Shown piece after piece: positions 34,998-44,435 of a stretch of 64,000 bases of DNA. Source of the stretch: an uncultured Porphyromonas sp. GTDB lineage: Bacteria > Bacteroidota > Bacteroidia > Bacteroidales > Porphyromonadaceae. Numbering within the stretch: position 1 is the stretch's first letter; each line of letters opens with the position of its first letter. Under the pieces are notes generated by a model that had not been told where the DNA came from, did not search any database, and worked only from the letters and a program-made list of their open reading frames with translations. Position numbers and translations under genes: made by a program. The DNA lies in assembly GCA_900539765.1 (NCBI GenBank), contig UQDF01000001.1, positions 46,387-110,386 on the forward strand. The letters are read 5' to 3'.

Positions 34998-35336
34998 ATG
35001 ACAACAAAAAATAAGAAGCAATCCGTACCTCAGACTACGATCACCCGCTCTCTCCCAGAGCTTTGGGAGCAGACGGGAAACATCTATGAGACTGTACGTA
35101 TCATCTCCAAGCGCGCCAACCAGCTATCTGTAGAGATGCGTGACGAGATACGAGAGAAGATACAAGAGTTTGCCAACTACCAAGAGACTCTCGACGAGAC
35201 CCCGACGGAAAACAGTGAGCAGATAGAGATCTCCAAGTACTACGAGCAGCAACCCAAATCAACGCTCGTGGCTACTACTGAGTTTCTCAACGGCGATGTG
35301 TACTTTCGTCTTCCCAATGAAGAGTCACAAGACTAA
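34998..35336 (+). CDS. rpoZ: RNA polymerase omega subunit, Bacteroidota type
   Basis: 112 residues. The block GNIYETVRIISKRANQLSVE matches the RpoZ/Rpb6 fold: a helix that holds the beta-prime C-terminus. The N-terminus has the ITRSLPELWEQTGNI segment and the tail is acidic. It is a stabiliser of RNA polymerase and, in other bacteria, a ppGpp site. It lies 71 bp after bamD and 31 bp before DUF4293 on the same strand. The Bacteroidota version is divergent, so short searches may miss it. Confidence 0.85.
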   Translation: MTTKNKKQSVPQTTITRSLPELWEQTGNIYETVRIISKRANQLSVEMRDEIREKIQEFANYQETLDETPTENSEQIEISKYYEQQPKSTLVATTEFLNGDVYFRLPNEESQD

Positions 35337-35367
35337 GTAAGGCAAACCTCTAGATCATACCTTCACT

Positions 35368-35829
35368 ATGTGGCAACGCATTCAGACTTTATATCTACTC
35401 CTCAGCGGGGTGACAGCGACCCTACTACTGCTCTTGACGCTCTTCACTGTCACGCCAGCTGGGCAAGAGACTATCTATGTAGCAAACTTCACAGGACTCA
35501 TCGTCAATGGGTGGACTAGCATTAAGTACTTTAATCTAGTCTCCTTCGTACTGACCGCACTAGTGACGATCCTCTCCTTTGTGACGATCTTCCTCTACAA
35601 GCGGCGCAAGTTGCAGATACGTCTGACGATCGTCGGACTCCTCCTAATGGTGGCTGCTATCGTTGCTTTTGCCTATATGCTCTGGCGACAGGCTGATCTT
35701 ATGCAAGCAACGACCCATATACGCTTTTGGATCATACTGCCGATCATCAATCTACTATGCCAGTATCTGGCTATGCGTAACATCATCAAGGACGACATCC
35801 TCGTGCGTGCCTCTAACAGACTACGCTAG
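35368..35829 (+). CDS. DUF4293 inner-membrane protein
   Basis: 153 residues with four hydrophobic helices (about 7-27, 48-70, 77-98, 108-130) and no signal peptide. The start MWQRIQTLYLLLSGVTAT is the family hallmark; TLFTVTPAG and the short basic connection YKRRKLQIRL after helix two also fit. Conserved in Bacteroidota after rpoZ, function unknown. It lies 31 bp from rpoZ and 71 bp upstream of guaB. Nothing in the sequence suggests an enzyme. Confidence 0.82.
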   Translation: MWQRIQTLYLLLSGVTATLLLLLTLFTVTPAGQETIYVANFTGLIVNGWTSIKYFNLVSFVLTALVTILSFVTIFLYKRRKLQIRLTIVGLLLMVAAIVAFAYMLWRQADLMQATTHIRFWIILPIINLLCQYLAMRNIIKDDILVRASNRLR

Positions 35830-35900
35830 TACATACTTCGCCCTAGATAGCTCTTGCAGGAGCTTACACCATTCACCCACCACCATTCACCTACTTTCCT

Positions 35901-37403
35901 ATGGCAATCATCTTCCCTGACACGTCACACACCTTTGGTGAGTATCTACTCATACCAGGGCTGACGACCCCCGAGTGTACTGTAGACAAGATCTCCCTAC
36001 GCACACCACTAGCTAAGTATAGCCCCGCAAAGGAAGAGTCTCGCATCAATCTCAATATCCCCTTCGTATCAGCTATCATGCAGAGCGTCAGCAACGACAC
36101 GATGGCTATAGCACTAGCACGAAACGGAGGACTATCCTTCATCTTTGGGTCACAACCCATCGAGGAGGAGGCCGAAATGGTGGCTCGCGTCAAGAAGTTT
36201 AAGGCGGGCTTCGTACGGAGCGACTCCAATGTCAGCCCTAAAGATACACTTGCTGACGTGCTAGCTATCACCCAGCGTACGGGACACTCTACCATAGGAG
36301 TGACTGATGACGGCACACCCGATGGTGTACTGTGCGGCATCGTCACCAGTAGAGACTACCGACTCTCGACAGATCCACTGGATCGCAAGGTCGCTGACTT
36401 TATGACTCCCTTCGAGCGCCTAACTACAGGACGCAAAGGGATCTCGCTAAGCGAGGCTAACGACATCATCTGGGCTCACAAACTCAATGCGCTCCCGATC
36501 ATTGATGAGGAGCAGCGACTCTGCTACTTCGTATTCCGCAAGGACTATGATAGTCACAAGGAGAACCCGCTCGAGCTACAGAACCCGCACAACAAGACGC
36601 TCATGGTCGGTGCTGGCATCAATACCCGTGACTACAAGGAGCGCGTGCCAGCACTGGTAGAGGCGGGAGCAGATGTACTCTGTATAGACTCGTCTGACGG
36701 CTTCTCAGTATGGCAGAAGGATACCATCGCTTGGATACGTGAGCAGTATGGCGATAGTGTCATCGTAGGCGCTGGAAACGTGGTCGATCAGGACGGCTTC
36801 CGCTACCTCGTAGAGGCTGGCGCAGACTTCGTCAAGGTCGGCATCGGTGGTGGCTCTATCTGTATCACCCGCGAGCAAAAGGGCATCGGACGTGGACAAG
36901 CTACGGCAATCATCGACGTAGCTCAGGCGCGTGACGACTACTACCGTGAGACAGGTATCTATGTGCCCATCTGTAGCGATGGAGGTATCGTACACGACTA
37001 CCACATGACGCTCGCACTGGCTATGGGTGCCGACTTCCTTATGATGGGACGCTACTTCGCTCGCTTCGACGAGTCTCCCACGGAGAAGCTCCGTATCGGT
37101 AACAACATTGTCAAGGAGTACTGGGGTGAGGGATCAAACCGTGCTCACAACTGGCAGCGATATGACGGCGGAGGCACCTCCACAGCGATGAAGTTTGAGG
37201 AGGGCGTCGACAGTTATGTCCCCTACGCTGGTCCGATGAAGGATACACTCGATCAGACGCTCAGCAAGATCAAAGCAACGATGAGTAGCTGTGGCACGGT
37301 CGATCTGAAGTCTCTCCGTGAGAATGCTAAGCTGACACTTGTCTCCTCTACCTCTATCATTGAGGGAGGCGCACACGATGTCATTCGCAAGGATCGCACC
37401 TAA
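35901..37403 (+). CDS. guaB: IMP dehydrogenase (Tritrichomonas-like class)
   Basis: 500 residues, oxidising IMP to XMP with NAD. CBS-containing insert at about 95-210. The catalytic loop reads [20 protein letters not shown] (Cys near 320), and the flap carries NWQRYDGGG; the Arg is the general base in relatives. The loop, the [20 protein letters not shown] stretch and the [12 protein letters not shown] block match, from memory, the Tritrichomonas foetus enzyme almost residue for residue, rather than the GPGSICTTR type of most bacteria. It partners guaA upstream. The neighbouring miaA starts 54 bp later. Confidence 0.95.
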   Translation: MAIIFPDTSHTFGEYLLIPGLTTPECTVDKISLRTPLAKYSPAKEESRINLNIPFVSAIMQSVSNDTMAIALARNGGLSFIFGSQPIEEEAEMVARVKKFKAGFVRSDSNVSPKDTLADVLAITQRTGHSTIGVTDDGTPDGVLCGIVTSRDYRLSTDPLDRKVADFMTPFERLTTGRKGISLSEANDIIWAHKLNALPIIDEEQRLCYFVFRKDYDSHKENPLELQNPHNKTLMVGAGINTRDYKERVPALVEAGADVLCIDSSDGFSVWQKDTIAWIREQYGDSVIVGAGNVVDQDGFRYLVEAGADFVKVGIGGGSICITREQKGIGRGQATAIIDVAQARDDYYRETGIYVPICSDGGIVHDYHMTLALAMGADFLMMGRYFARFDESPTEKLRIGNNIVKEYWGEGSNRAHNWQRYDGGGTSTAMKFEEGVDSYVPYAGPMKDTLDQTLSKIKATMSSCGTVDLKSLRENAKLTLVSSTSIIEGGAHDVIRKDRT

Positions 37404-37457
37404 TGCGGATGCTATTCGATCCATAGATAGCCCCTCCTTGCTGAAGTATCGTATTTA

Positions 37458-38399
37458 GTGTACTACCCCGAGTTACTCACAGTCGTAGGCCCTACCGCTT
37501 GCGGTAAGACAGCCTTGGGTGTAGCTCTAGCTGAGGAGCTGCATGGAGCCATACTCAGTGGCGACAGCAGGCAGGTCTTTGTCGGTATGGATATAGGCAC
37601 TGGCAAGGATCTGGATGCCTATACCACGGAGCGTGGCTCCATACCGCATTACCTCATCGATATTGTCCAGGCTGGGCAGCCGTTCAACCTCTTTGAGTAT
37701 GTGCAGCTCTTTGATGAGGCGTATCACGAGGTGGTCTCGCAGCAGCTCAAGCCGATCTTCGTCGGAGGGTCTGGACTCTATGTCGAGCAGGTGCTACAGA
37801 CGAAACCTATGCACCAAGTGCCACCAGATGCCGCATTGCGACAAGAGCTAGAGCAGCTCAGCCTAGCCGACCTGCGAGCTATACTCAGTCGCTATCCACG
37901 CATCGAGTATGTAGATCCAAGCTCAGCACGTAAGTGTATCCGAGCCATCGAGGTAGCACGGCACTATGCGCAGTATCCGGAGCAGTATCAAGCTTACCAA
38001 GAGGCTCTCCGTGAGTCTAAGCAGCAAAGGCCACCACTCATCATCGGTCTACGCTTAGCTCGTCAAGAGATCATCCGACGCATAGACCAGCGCCTGCAGA
38101 GCAGACTCGAGGAGGGGATGGTCGCTGAGGTAGAGCGCCTACTCGACGAGCAAGTTCCCGCGAAGACGCTCATTGCGTATGGTCTAGAGTACCGCTTCAT
38201 CACCTTATATTTACAAGGTAAGCTCAGCTACTCAGAGATGGAGGAGCAGCTAGCGACCGCTATCCATCAGTTTGCTAAGAGACAGATGACTTGGTTCCGA
38301 GGTATGGCCCGTCGCGGGCTCCCCATACATTGGATCGATGGACATCAGCCAGTCACCTCGCAGCGAGACCGAGTGCTACGATTGGTTAAGGGTTCGTAA
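37458..38399 (+). CDS. miaA: tRNA dimethylallyltransferase
   Basis: Adds a dimethylallyl group to A37 of tRNAs reading UNN codons. The P-loop VGPTACGKTALG (about 9-20), SGDSRQVFVGMDIGTGK (about 34-50) and VGGSGLYVEQVL define the family; the C-terminal half contains KRQMTWFRGM. 313 residues. I take GTG 37458 (MYYPELLTVV) as start, since the next ATG lies after the P-loop. The gene follows guaB and ends 13 bp before the convergent DUF4294 gene. Confidence 0.93.
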   Translation: MYYPELLTVVGPTACGKTALGVALAEELHGAILSGDSRQVFVGMDIGTGKDLDAYTTERGSIPHYLIDIVQAGQPFNLFEYVQLFDEAYHEVVSQQLKPIFVGGSGLYVEQVLQTKPMHQVPPDAALRQELEQLSLADLRAILSRYPRIEYVDPSSARKCIRAIEVARHYAQYPEQYQAYQEALRESKQQRPPLIIGLRLARQEIIRRIDQRLQSRLEEGMVAEVERLLDEQVPAKTLIAYGLEYRFITLYLQGKLSYSEMEEQLATAIHQFAKRQMTWFRGMARRGLPIHWIDGHQPVTSQRDRVLRLVKGS

Positions 38400-38412
38400 G
38401 GTAGGGAGCGTG

Positions 38413-39045
38413 CTAGAGCAAGCCGTTTTTCCAAAGGTAGATGATGCGCTCCGTGACCGCATCGTCCTCTACATGCTCTGGATCGAATTTCTTATCTAGG
38501 TTGCCCCCGTATAGCTTTGCAAAGCTATTGTACCACGAAGCAGTAAATCCGCCATAGATCGACTTAACGATCTCGTATCCCGTAGAGCCCGTCTCTCTAT
38601 TTACCAGCTTGATGAGGAGTAGCCCCTGTCCGAGAGTCAGATCCTTCATCCGTGGCGTATACTCCTTGACCAGTTCCTTCTTGACACGAGCCAAGTGGTC
38701 ACGACGCTCACGCTCCGTGGGGAAGGTCTCCACATATTCGTACGTCTCAATGATCATACGACTCAGCTCCTCAGCGATAGGTAGCACCTTCTTGACGTCT
38801 CGCACACGTCGCCAGTAAGCGTAGCGCTCTGTCTTAGATAGTGGCCTATGAGGAGTCCCAGTGACTCTCACCTCTGGCAGGAGTATGCTGATGATGTCTT
38901 CCTCGGCAAGTGTGTCAGGAGCTTGTAAAAAAGTATCATCAACGTCACTATAAATCGGCCACACGTCAGCACCCTTTAGCCCTTTAGCAGAGAGCAATAG
39001 GAAGGGTAGCAAAGAGCAAATAAAGAGCTTAGGCAAATATTTCAT
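38413..39045 (-). CDS. DUF4294 family exported protein
   Basis: 210 residues with an N-terminal signal-like helix (about 5-24, LFICSLLPFLLLSAKGLKGA). The conserved middle (LPEVRVTGTPHRPLSKTERY, then RVRDVKKVLPIAEEL and YVETFPTERERRDHLARVKK) is characteristic of Bacteroidota DUF4294. It ends with TASWYNSFAKLYGG and a Lys-rich tail. Function unknown; a periplasmic location is likely. It is convergent with miaA and divergent from the GIN lipoprotein, so it is probably transcribed alone. Confidence 0.82.
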   Translation of the reverse strand: MKYLPKLFICSLLPFLLLSAKGLKGADVWPIYSDVDDTFLQAPDTLAEEDIISILLPEVRVTGTPHRPLSKTERYAYWRRVRDVKKVLPIAEELSRMIIETYEYVETFPTERERRDHLARVKKELVKEYTPRMKDLTLGQGLLLIKLVNRETGSTGYEIVKSIYGGFTASWYNSFAKLYGGNLDKKFDPEHVEDDAVTERIIYLWKNGLL

Positions 39046-39079
39046 AGTTACAAATGGTGTGTCTTATGAGAGAATTTGT

Positions 39080-39087
39080 TACCTTTG
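39080..39087 (+). promoter_or_regulatory. -7 box for the GIN lipoprotein operon
   Basis: TACCTTTG. The box lies within the longer open frame upstream, so a start at 39076 would be upstream of the promoter. This argues for the ATG at 39163. Confidence 0.7.
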
Positions 39088-39162
39088 ACGACCAATAGGA
39101 AGTACCTAACAAAGGTACAACTAATTAAAGAACCTCATACCAACCTACTGACAAGTTCAGTC

Positions 39163-40008
39163 ATGTCTTACAAATCTATACTAACCACCTCACTCCTCCT
39201 CGTGATCCTCTGTGGATGCTGCACATCTAGCTGCGTCTACAAGAAAGGATCTAAGACGATGTCACAGCAAGAGGTAAGCTTCAAGGACTTCACTGCGATC
39301 AATGCCAATCGAGGTCTCAACCTTGAGATCACACAAGGTGCGGAGTACTCGGTGTCAGTCTCAGCTCCTGATAAGTATATGGACGATGTCATGATCGAGC
39401 AGAAGGGCGAGACCCTCTACATAAGCTTAAAGCAGGGAGCCAAACGGCACATTGACTCTGATGACATCACCATACAGATCTCTGTACCATACGTTACCAA
39501 GATCGATCTAGCTGGTGCTACGGAAGCTTGTTTCATAGGGAGCTTTGAAGCGCCACAGTTCACAGCTCATCTGTCAGGCTCCTCAGAGATAGATGATCTT
39601 AACATCAAGGCAAACGAGATAAGCATCGAAGCTTCGGGAGCAAGCGAAGTATCTGGTACTATACAGGCCAAGCGAGCTATGGCCAAGCTATCGGGAGCCT
39701 CTGATGTCGATCTGATAGTTAATCAGCTAAGTCAGATGACTATGCAGCTCTCAGGCAGCTCAGATGCTGAGCTAAGAGGGACTATCACCAACCTGCAAGC
39801 TACACTCTCTGGTGCTTCTGAGATTGATGGCGAAGAGCTAACCGTTTCAGACCTAGACGTCTCACTCGCTGGTGCCTCTTCCGCAGATATCGTCAATAAT
39901 GGCAGTCTGCGCTATAAGTTAGCTGGAGCCTCTCAGCTCACCATCTACGGCTCTCCTAGAGTCCTCGACTCGCAGAGCGATCGCTCTTCATCAATTAAGA
40001 TAGGCTAG
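39163..40008 (+). CDS. GIN-domain (DUF2807) lipoprotein
   Basis: About 281 residues from ATG 39163, chosen because the promoter box at 39080-39087 excludes the in-frame ATG at 39076 and because MSYKSILTTSLLLVILCGC is a lipoprotein signal (the exact Cys is ambiguous: CGCCTSSC). The mature part is a GIN domain: DFTAINANRGLNLEITQGAE, then short repeating turns SGSSEIDDLN, ASGASEVSG, LSGASDVDL, LSGASEIDG that look like rungs of a beta-helix. It differs in membrane anchoring from the GIN protein at 5166-6101. Function unknown; surface or periplasmic. Confidence 0.8.
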   Translation: MSYKSILTTSLLLVILCGCCTSSCVYKKGSKTMSQQEVSFKDFTAINANRGLNLEITQGAEYSVSVSAPDKYMDDVMIEQKGETLYISLKQGAKRHIDSDDITIQISVPYVTKIDLAGATEACFIGSFEAPQFTAHLSGSSEIDDLNIKANEISIEASGASEVSGTIQAKRAMAKLSGASDVDLIVNQLSQMTMQLSGSSDAELRGTITNLQATLSGASEIDGEELTVSDLDVSLAGASSADIVNNGSLRYKLAGASQLTIYGSPRVLDSQSDRSSSIKIG

Positions 40009-40064
40009 CCGACTCCTCTCCTCACATCATATAGTTTACCTCTTACCAACACAATCTAGAAGCT

Positions 40065-40427
40065 ATGACCTCTATCAAAAAGCTTATGGGTCGCCTAAAA
40101 GGTCATATCAAGCGCATGAGTGCTGAGCACCCCAAGCGGGCGCAAGCCTTCCTCTGTGGTTTGATAGTCTTGGGGATGGGTATCTATACCTTTGCCATAA
40201 GCGACTCCAACCTCGGCAAGCAGCTCCGCTACTCGCATCGCATACAAGCTCTCACCGATGAGTGCAAGCGACTCGAAGAGGCATACCGCAGTGATAGCTT
40301 GAAGATAGACAGCTATAAGCAGGACAAAGCTTCGCTAGAGCGTATCGCTCGTGAGGAGTATCGTATGCAGCGCCCTGATGAGGTCGTCTTTCTCATCAAA
40401 GAGCGCCCCACATCGGAGGATGAATAG
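40065..40427 (+). CDS. FtsB/DivIC-like septum formation initiator
   Basis: 120 residues: a basic N-terminus (KKLMGRLKGHIKRM), one transmembrane helix (about 29-46, FLCGLIVLGMGIYTFAI), then a coiled coil (RIQALTDECKRLEEAYRSDS) and the typical C-terminal LERIAREEYRMQRPDEVVFL. This is the FtsB/DivIC fold that joins FtsL and FtsQ in the divisome. It sits in a run of small plus-strand genes (GIN lipoprotein, this gene, a membrane protein, pseudouridine synthase). Partner division genes are not in the window. Confidence 0.82.
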   Translation: MTSIKKLMGRLKGHIKRMSAEHPKRAQAFLCGLIVLGMGIYTFAISDSNLGKQLRYSHRIQALTDECKRLEEAYRSDSLKIDSYKQDKASLERIAREEYRMQRPDEVVFLIKERPTSEDE

Positions 40428-40481
40428 GACCACTAAACTAACTTAACCATCTAGCCTCACACCCTTCCCAACTAGTACTCC

Positions 40482-40859
40482 ATGACTCAGCAAGCCTCCT
40501 CTCGTCAACGGGCGATCAACGTCTGCTATAAGCTTGGGCTCATTCTTATGTTTGTAAGCCTACTACTACATCTCTTCTATCCAGGTGTGCTCTTTGGCTA
40601 TTTACTTATGGTCGGATCGCTACTCTACACGATGAGTCAAGCACTTGTTGACAAGAATGGTGTAGACCTGCGCACGAAGCGTCTACGAGGTATCGCTCTC
40701 CTAGCGGGAGTCCTCTTTGTCGCAGGCTCTTATCTCTTCATCGTAGAGCAGTCATATTGGAGACTCGTACTTATGATTGCGTCTGTCTTACTGCTCTACT
40801 CGAATACAGTACTCCTATATCACAATCCTCAGGACCAAGAGGATCATCAAGCGGACTAA
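40482..40859 (+). CDS. hypothetical four-helix membrane protein
   Basis: 125 residues with four hydrophobic segments (about 18-34, 39-54, 70-85, 90-107), a basic N-terminus and a charged tail (NPQDQEDHQAD). No motif is recognisable. It stands between the FtsB-like gene and the pseudouridine synthase (9 bp before the next ATG), so it is probably in the same transcript. A function would be a guess. Confidence 0.7.
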   Translation: MTQQASSRQRAINVCYKLGLILMFVSLLLHLFYPGVLFGYLLMVGSLLYTMSQALVDKNGVDLRTKRLRGIALLAGVLFVAGSYLFIVEQSYWRLVLMIASVLLLYSNTVLLYHNPQDQEDHQAD

Positions 40860-40868
40860 ATTCTCTCC

Positions 40869-41882
40869 ATGCCTCCAAAATCTGCTCAGAATATCCGAAA
40901 AGCTCCTCAGCGGGAGCGCATCTACAGCTTCACGGCGAAGGAGTCGGGAGCACTCCTCGAGCTACTCTTTGCGCTACTCCCAGAGTTAAGTCGCACCACT
41001 GTCAAGCAGTATCTGCGCAATCGATGTGTCTCGCTGGCAGGAGTGACCACTACTCAGTTCGATGCACCCGCCACCGCTGGAGACACCATAGAGATCTACA
41101 ACGTAGGATCTGCCGAGGAGCTACAGCATCCGCTCATAGAGGAGCTCTACCGCGATGATCAGTTCATCGTCCTACACAAGCGTCCTGGCATCCCTACCAT
41201 CTCCGTCGGAGGCGCCAGCAAGAGTAGTCTCTTTCAGGTCATGACGCATCATCTCAAGAAGGTCGACCCCAACGAAAAGATCTTCCTCCTGAACCGTCTC
41301 GACCGAGACACCGAGGGGATCATCATCGTAGCTCGTGATCGGCAGTTACAGCAAGACCTGCTAGCCGAGTGGCGAAGCTTCGTCCTCTCCAATAGCTTCG
41401 AGGCAGTCATCTTAGGCACTTTAGATGCCAGCAGTGGTGAGCTAACGACCCGCCCGACTAGAGACAAGAAGAGAGGCTCCGACAAGCGACGCAACCCAGG
41501 GGTCTCCACCAGAGACAAGAAGCCAGCTACCTTTAGAGCTAGCTACGAGGTACTCTCCACAGGCCCTTATATCACGAGAGTCAAGCTCTCACTACTTACA
41601 CGCAATAATAGTATCCGCTCCACGCTCGCTAGCATAGGGCACCCACTCCTTGGGGATCATCGCGCCAGTGAGTCCATTGCGCCAGAGCTCAGCAAGTACC
41701 TAGCGCTGCGCACCACCGAGCTAACCATCTTCCACCCCATAAGGCGACAGAAGATGCAGTTCACACTAGACACACCGCTTGTCAACCTAGACAAGATCTC
41801 ACAGACACGCCTCACCGCAGCCCAAAAGGAAGCACTGCTCATCGAGGCGACACCGTCCGATCAACGCAAGAAACGAAATTAG
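40869..41882 (+). CDS. RluA-family pseudouridine synthase
   Basis: 337 residues. The N-terminal part (about 40-80, LSRTTVKQYLRNRCVSLAG) is S4-like RNA binding; the catalytic domain carries LNRLDRDTEGIIIVARD (near 140-156) with the catalytic Asp in RLDRDTEG, and the late IRSTLASIGHPLLGDH. It would modify a uridine in 23S rRNA or tRNA; which site is not clear. It is longer on the N-terminal side than RluB/RsuA. The tail is basic (DQRKKRN). Followed 26 bp later by the DsbD-like gene. Confidence 0.87.
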   Translation: MPPKSAQNIRKAPQRERIYSFTAKESGALLELLFALLPELSRTTVKQYLRNRCVSLAGVTTTQFDAPATAGDTIEIYNVGSAEELQHPLIEELYRDDQFIVLHKRPGIPTISVGGASKSSLFQVMTHHLKKVDPNEKIFLLNRLDRDTEGIIIVARDRQLQQDLLAEWRSFVLSNSFEAVILGTLDASSGELTTRPTRDKKRGSDKRRNPGVSTRDKKPATFRASYEVLSTGPYITRVKLSLLTRNNSIRSTLASIGHPLLGDHRASESIAPELSKYLALRTTELTIFHPIRRQKMQFTLDTPLVNLDKISQTRLTAAQKEALLIEATPSDQRKKRN

Positions 41883-41908
41883 TAACCTAAATAAACTATA
41901 AGCTTAAC

Positions 41909-43999
41909 TTGATGATTATGAAGGAACGCTCGAAGTACTTACTACTTCTCATTACACTCTTATTCATCGGAGTCCCCAAACTTGCTGCACAGGCTGGTGG
42001 GATGATCAATCCCGTCAAGTTTTCTCAGCAGATAACCGACGACGGCAAGAAGACAGTCACCGTATCCATCACAGCTCGCGTCATCGACGGCTGGCACCTC
42101 TACGACCAGAACCTACCAGCAGGAGGCCCCGTCTCACTCGAGTTCCACACCGACAAGCTCAATGGAGCCAAGGCTCTAGGGGGCTTCAAGGCAAACAAAG
42201 CTCCTCATAGCTATACCGACGAAATCTTCGGCACTGAGGTGCGAGAGTTTGCGGGAACAGTCACCTTCTCCCAGCAGCTAGAGATCACCGACCCGAAGGC
42301 TTTTGTCTATGAAGGCCAGCTCAAGGGTCAAGCCTGCCAAGATAACTGCGTACTCGTAGACTACGACTTCAACTTCAGCTCCAAGCAGCTCTCCAAGGAG
42401 ATGCTAGCCTTAGCTGCCAGCGAGCCCTCGGGGGCAACTGACGAGGAGGCCACTACGGGAGCTGAGACCGACAGCACTGAGACGGCACAGCTCGCAGCAA
42501 CGGATTCACTCTCTGCCAGTGCTACCTCAGCAAGCTTCTCTGAGTCAAACTACTGGGCACCTGTCGTAGATCAGCTCAAGGCGTATGGCGACCGCAACCA
42601 GAAGCAGTCTACCGCTGGTCTCCTGCAAATCTTTATCTACGGCTTCCTAGGAGGCCTCATCGCTCTGATTACTCCATGCGTATGGCCTATGATCCCGATG
42701 ACCGTAAGCTTCTTCCTCAAGCGCACCAAGTCGCGCAAGGATGCCATACGTGATGCCATGATCTACGGGCTCTCTATCATAGTCATCTATGTAGCTCTGG
42801 GACTCATCATCACCGCTATCTTTGGCGCTAGTGCTCTAAACAACCTAGCCACCAATGCGGTCTTTAACATCATCTTCTTCCTCATACTGGTTCTCTTTGC
42901 AGTCTCCTTCTTTGGAGCCTTCGACCTAGTTCTACCAGCCAAGTGGACCAACAAGATGGACTCTAAAGCAGACAGCACCACGGGTCTACTCTCCATCTTC
43001 TTTATGGCGTTTACCCTCGTACTCGTCTCCTTCTCTTGTACAGGTCCTATCATCGGTACCCTCCTTGTACAGGCTGGTACCTCAGGCGAGATCGTCGCTC
43101 CGGCCATCGGTATGATCGGCTTTGCACTAGCACTAGCGCTGCCCTTCTCGCTCTTCGCCATCTTCCCCAACATGTTGCAAAACATGCCAAAGAGTGGTGG
43201 CTGGCTCAACTCTGTCAAGGTAGTCCTTGGATTCCTCGAGCTGGCACTCTCGCTCAAGTTCCTCTCCGTCGCTGACCTCGCTTACGGATGGGGTATCCTA
43301 GATCGTGAGACCTTCCTCGCACTCTGGATCATCATCTTCGCACTGCTAGGCTTCTACCTGCTCGGCAAGATCCGTCTACCGCACGACACGCCACTAGAGA
43401 AGATCGGTGTCTCTCGCCTCTTTATGGCGATCATCTCCCTAGCCTTCTCCGTCTATATGATCCCAGGTCTGTGGGGCGCTCCGCTCAAGGCTGTCACCGC
43501 CTTCGCACCGCCACTCTATACGCAGGACTTCAACCTATACGATGGTGAGGTACATGCTAAGTTTGACGACTTCGACGCTGGTATGCGCTATGCTCAGGAG
43601 ACGGGCAAGCCAGTCCTACTAGACTTCTCAGGCTTCGGCTGTGTCAACTGCCGTGAGATGGAGAACTCCGTCTGGATCGACCCAACCGTCAAGGGGCTCC
43701 TCGAGGATGACTATATCCTTATCACCCTCATGGTCGACGACAAGACCGCCCTGCCTGAAATCATCGAGGTAGAGGAAAACGGCTCTGTCAAGAAGCTCCG
43801 CACCATCGGTGACAAGTGGAGCTACCTGCAGCGTAGTAAGTTCGCAGCCAATGCGCAGCCTTACTACATCGCCATCGATCCTGCCGGCAACCCGCTGAGT
43901 GCATCATATGCACATGATACCAATATCAGCAACTACATCGACTTCCTCAAGGGCGGCCTCAAGGAGTACGAAGTACGTAAGAAGGAGCTGGCAAAGTAA
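41909..43999 (+). CDS. DsbD-like thiol:disulfide reductase
   Basis: 696 residues. Signal peptide to about 28 (LFIGVPKLAAQ), an N-terminal DsbD-alpha-like domain to about 150 (with CQDNC), a low-complexity linker (about 170-215), then eight transmembrane helices. Paired cysteines appear in PCVWPMIPM (near 256) and SCTGPIIG (near 376). The C-terminal thioredoxin domain has DFSGFGCVNCREME (CVNC near 577). This passes electrons from the cytoplasm to periplasmic substrates. A strong terminator follows. The thioredoxin CVNC differs from E. coli CVAC, as in other Bacteroidota. Confidence 0.88.
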   Translation: MMIMKERSKYLLLLITLLFIGVPKLAAQAGGMINPVKFSQQITDDGKKTVTVSITARVIDGWHLYDQNLPAGGPVSLEFHTDKLNGAKALGGFKANKAPHSYTDEIFGTEVREFAGTVTFSQQLEITDPKAFVYEGQLKGQACQDNCVLVDYDFNFSSKQLSKEMLALAASEPSGATDEEATTGAETDSTETAQLAATDSLSASATSASFSESNYWAPVVDQLKAYGDRNQKQSTAGLLQIFIYGFLGGLIALITPCVWPMIPMTVSFFLKRTKSRKDAIRDAMIYGLSIIVIYVALGLIITAIFGASALNNLATNAVFNIIFFLILVLFAVSFFGAFDLVLPAKWTNKMDSKADSTTGLLSIFFMAFTLVLVSFSCTGPIIGTLLVQAGTSGEIVAPAIGMIGFALALALPFSLFAIFPNMLQNMPKSGGWLNSVKVVLGFLELALSLKFLSVADLAYGWGILDRETFLALWIIIFALLGFYLLGKIRLPHDTPLEKIGVSRLFMAIISLAFSVYMIPGLWGAPLKAVTAFAPPLYTQDFNLYDGEVHAKFDDFDAGMRYAQETGKPVLLDFSGFGCVNCREMENSVWIDPTVKGLLEDDYILITLMVDDKTALPEIIEVEENGSVKKLRTIGDKWSYLQRSKFAANAQPYYIAIDPAGNPLSASYAHDTNISNYIDFLKGGLKEYEVRKKELAK

Positions 44000-44031
44000 C
44001 CTGTCCTCCTGACAAATAGTCACTTAATCAA

Positions 44032-44073
44032 AGAGAGTCTCTACCGCTACGGCGATAGAGGCTCTCTTTTTTT
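44032..44073 (+). terminator. rho-independent terminator after the DsbD-like gene
   Basis: AGAGAGTCTCTACCGC pairs with GCGATAGAGGCTCTCT, followed by a run of seven T at 44067-44073. Confidence 0.85.
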
Positions 44074-44185
44074 GCCCTATATCTCGACAGTACCTCTTAC
44101 TGGAGGTGCTGAGAGACTCTAGACTGATGTGTCATAAAGGGACTCTCCTATGGTCTCGAGACGCTTTTGCTTCATAAAAAGCTGA

Positions 44186-44352
44186 TCCCCACGTGGCAAT
44201 TCCCAAATCTCCACGTGGAAAATGAAAATTCTCCACGTAGGCGAGAAATGAAACTTCGGAGGAATCAAATAATATGTCCGAAGAAATGATTCTCACCTAC
44301 GTGGAAAACAAAAAATAGCCACGTGGAGATTTGTTATTCTCTACGTGGCTAT
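44186..44352 (+). repeat. 167-bp multi-palindrome element, copy C
   Basis: Starts TCCCCACGTGGC and ends CTACGTGGCTAT, same orientation as copy A. The core AAACTTCGGAGGAATCA and GTCCGAAGAAATGATT is retained. An ATTAGAGATTAGATGTTAGA tract follows the right end. Confidence 0.85.
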
Positions 44353-44435
44353 TGAATTAGAGATTAGATGTTAGAGACGAGCTGGTCTCGGGGGACACAG
44401 ATCGTTGCTCGTAAGATTTGCAGCGTTGAGAGGCT

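Noticed and set aside
39076..39162. Start of the GIN lipoprotein at ATG 39076
   Set aside because: It is upstream of the TACCTTTG box at 39080, and the frame lacks a signal peptide until 39163.
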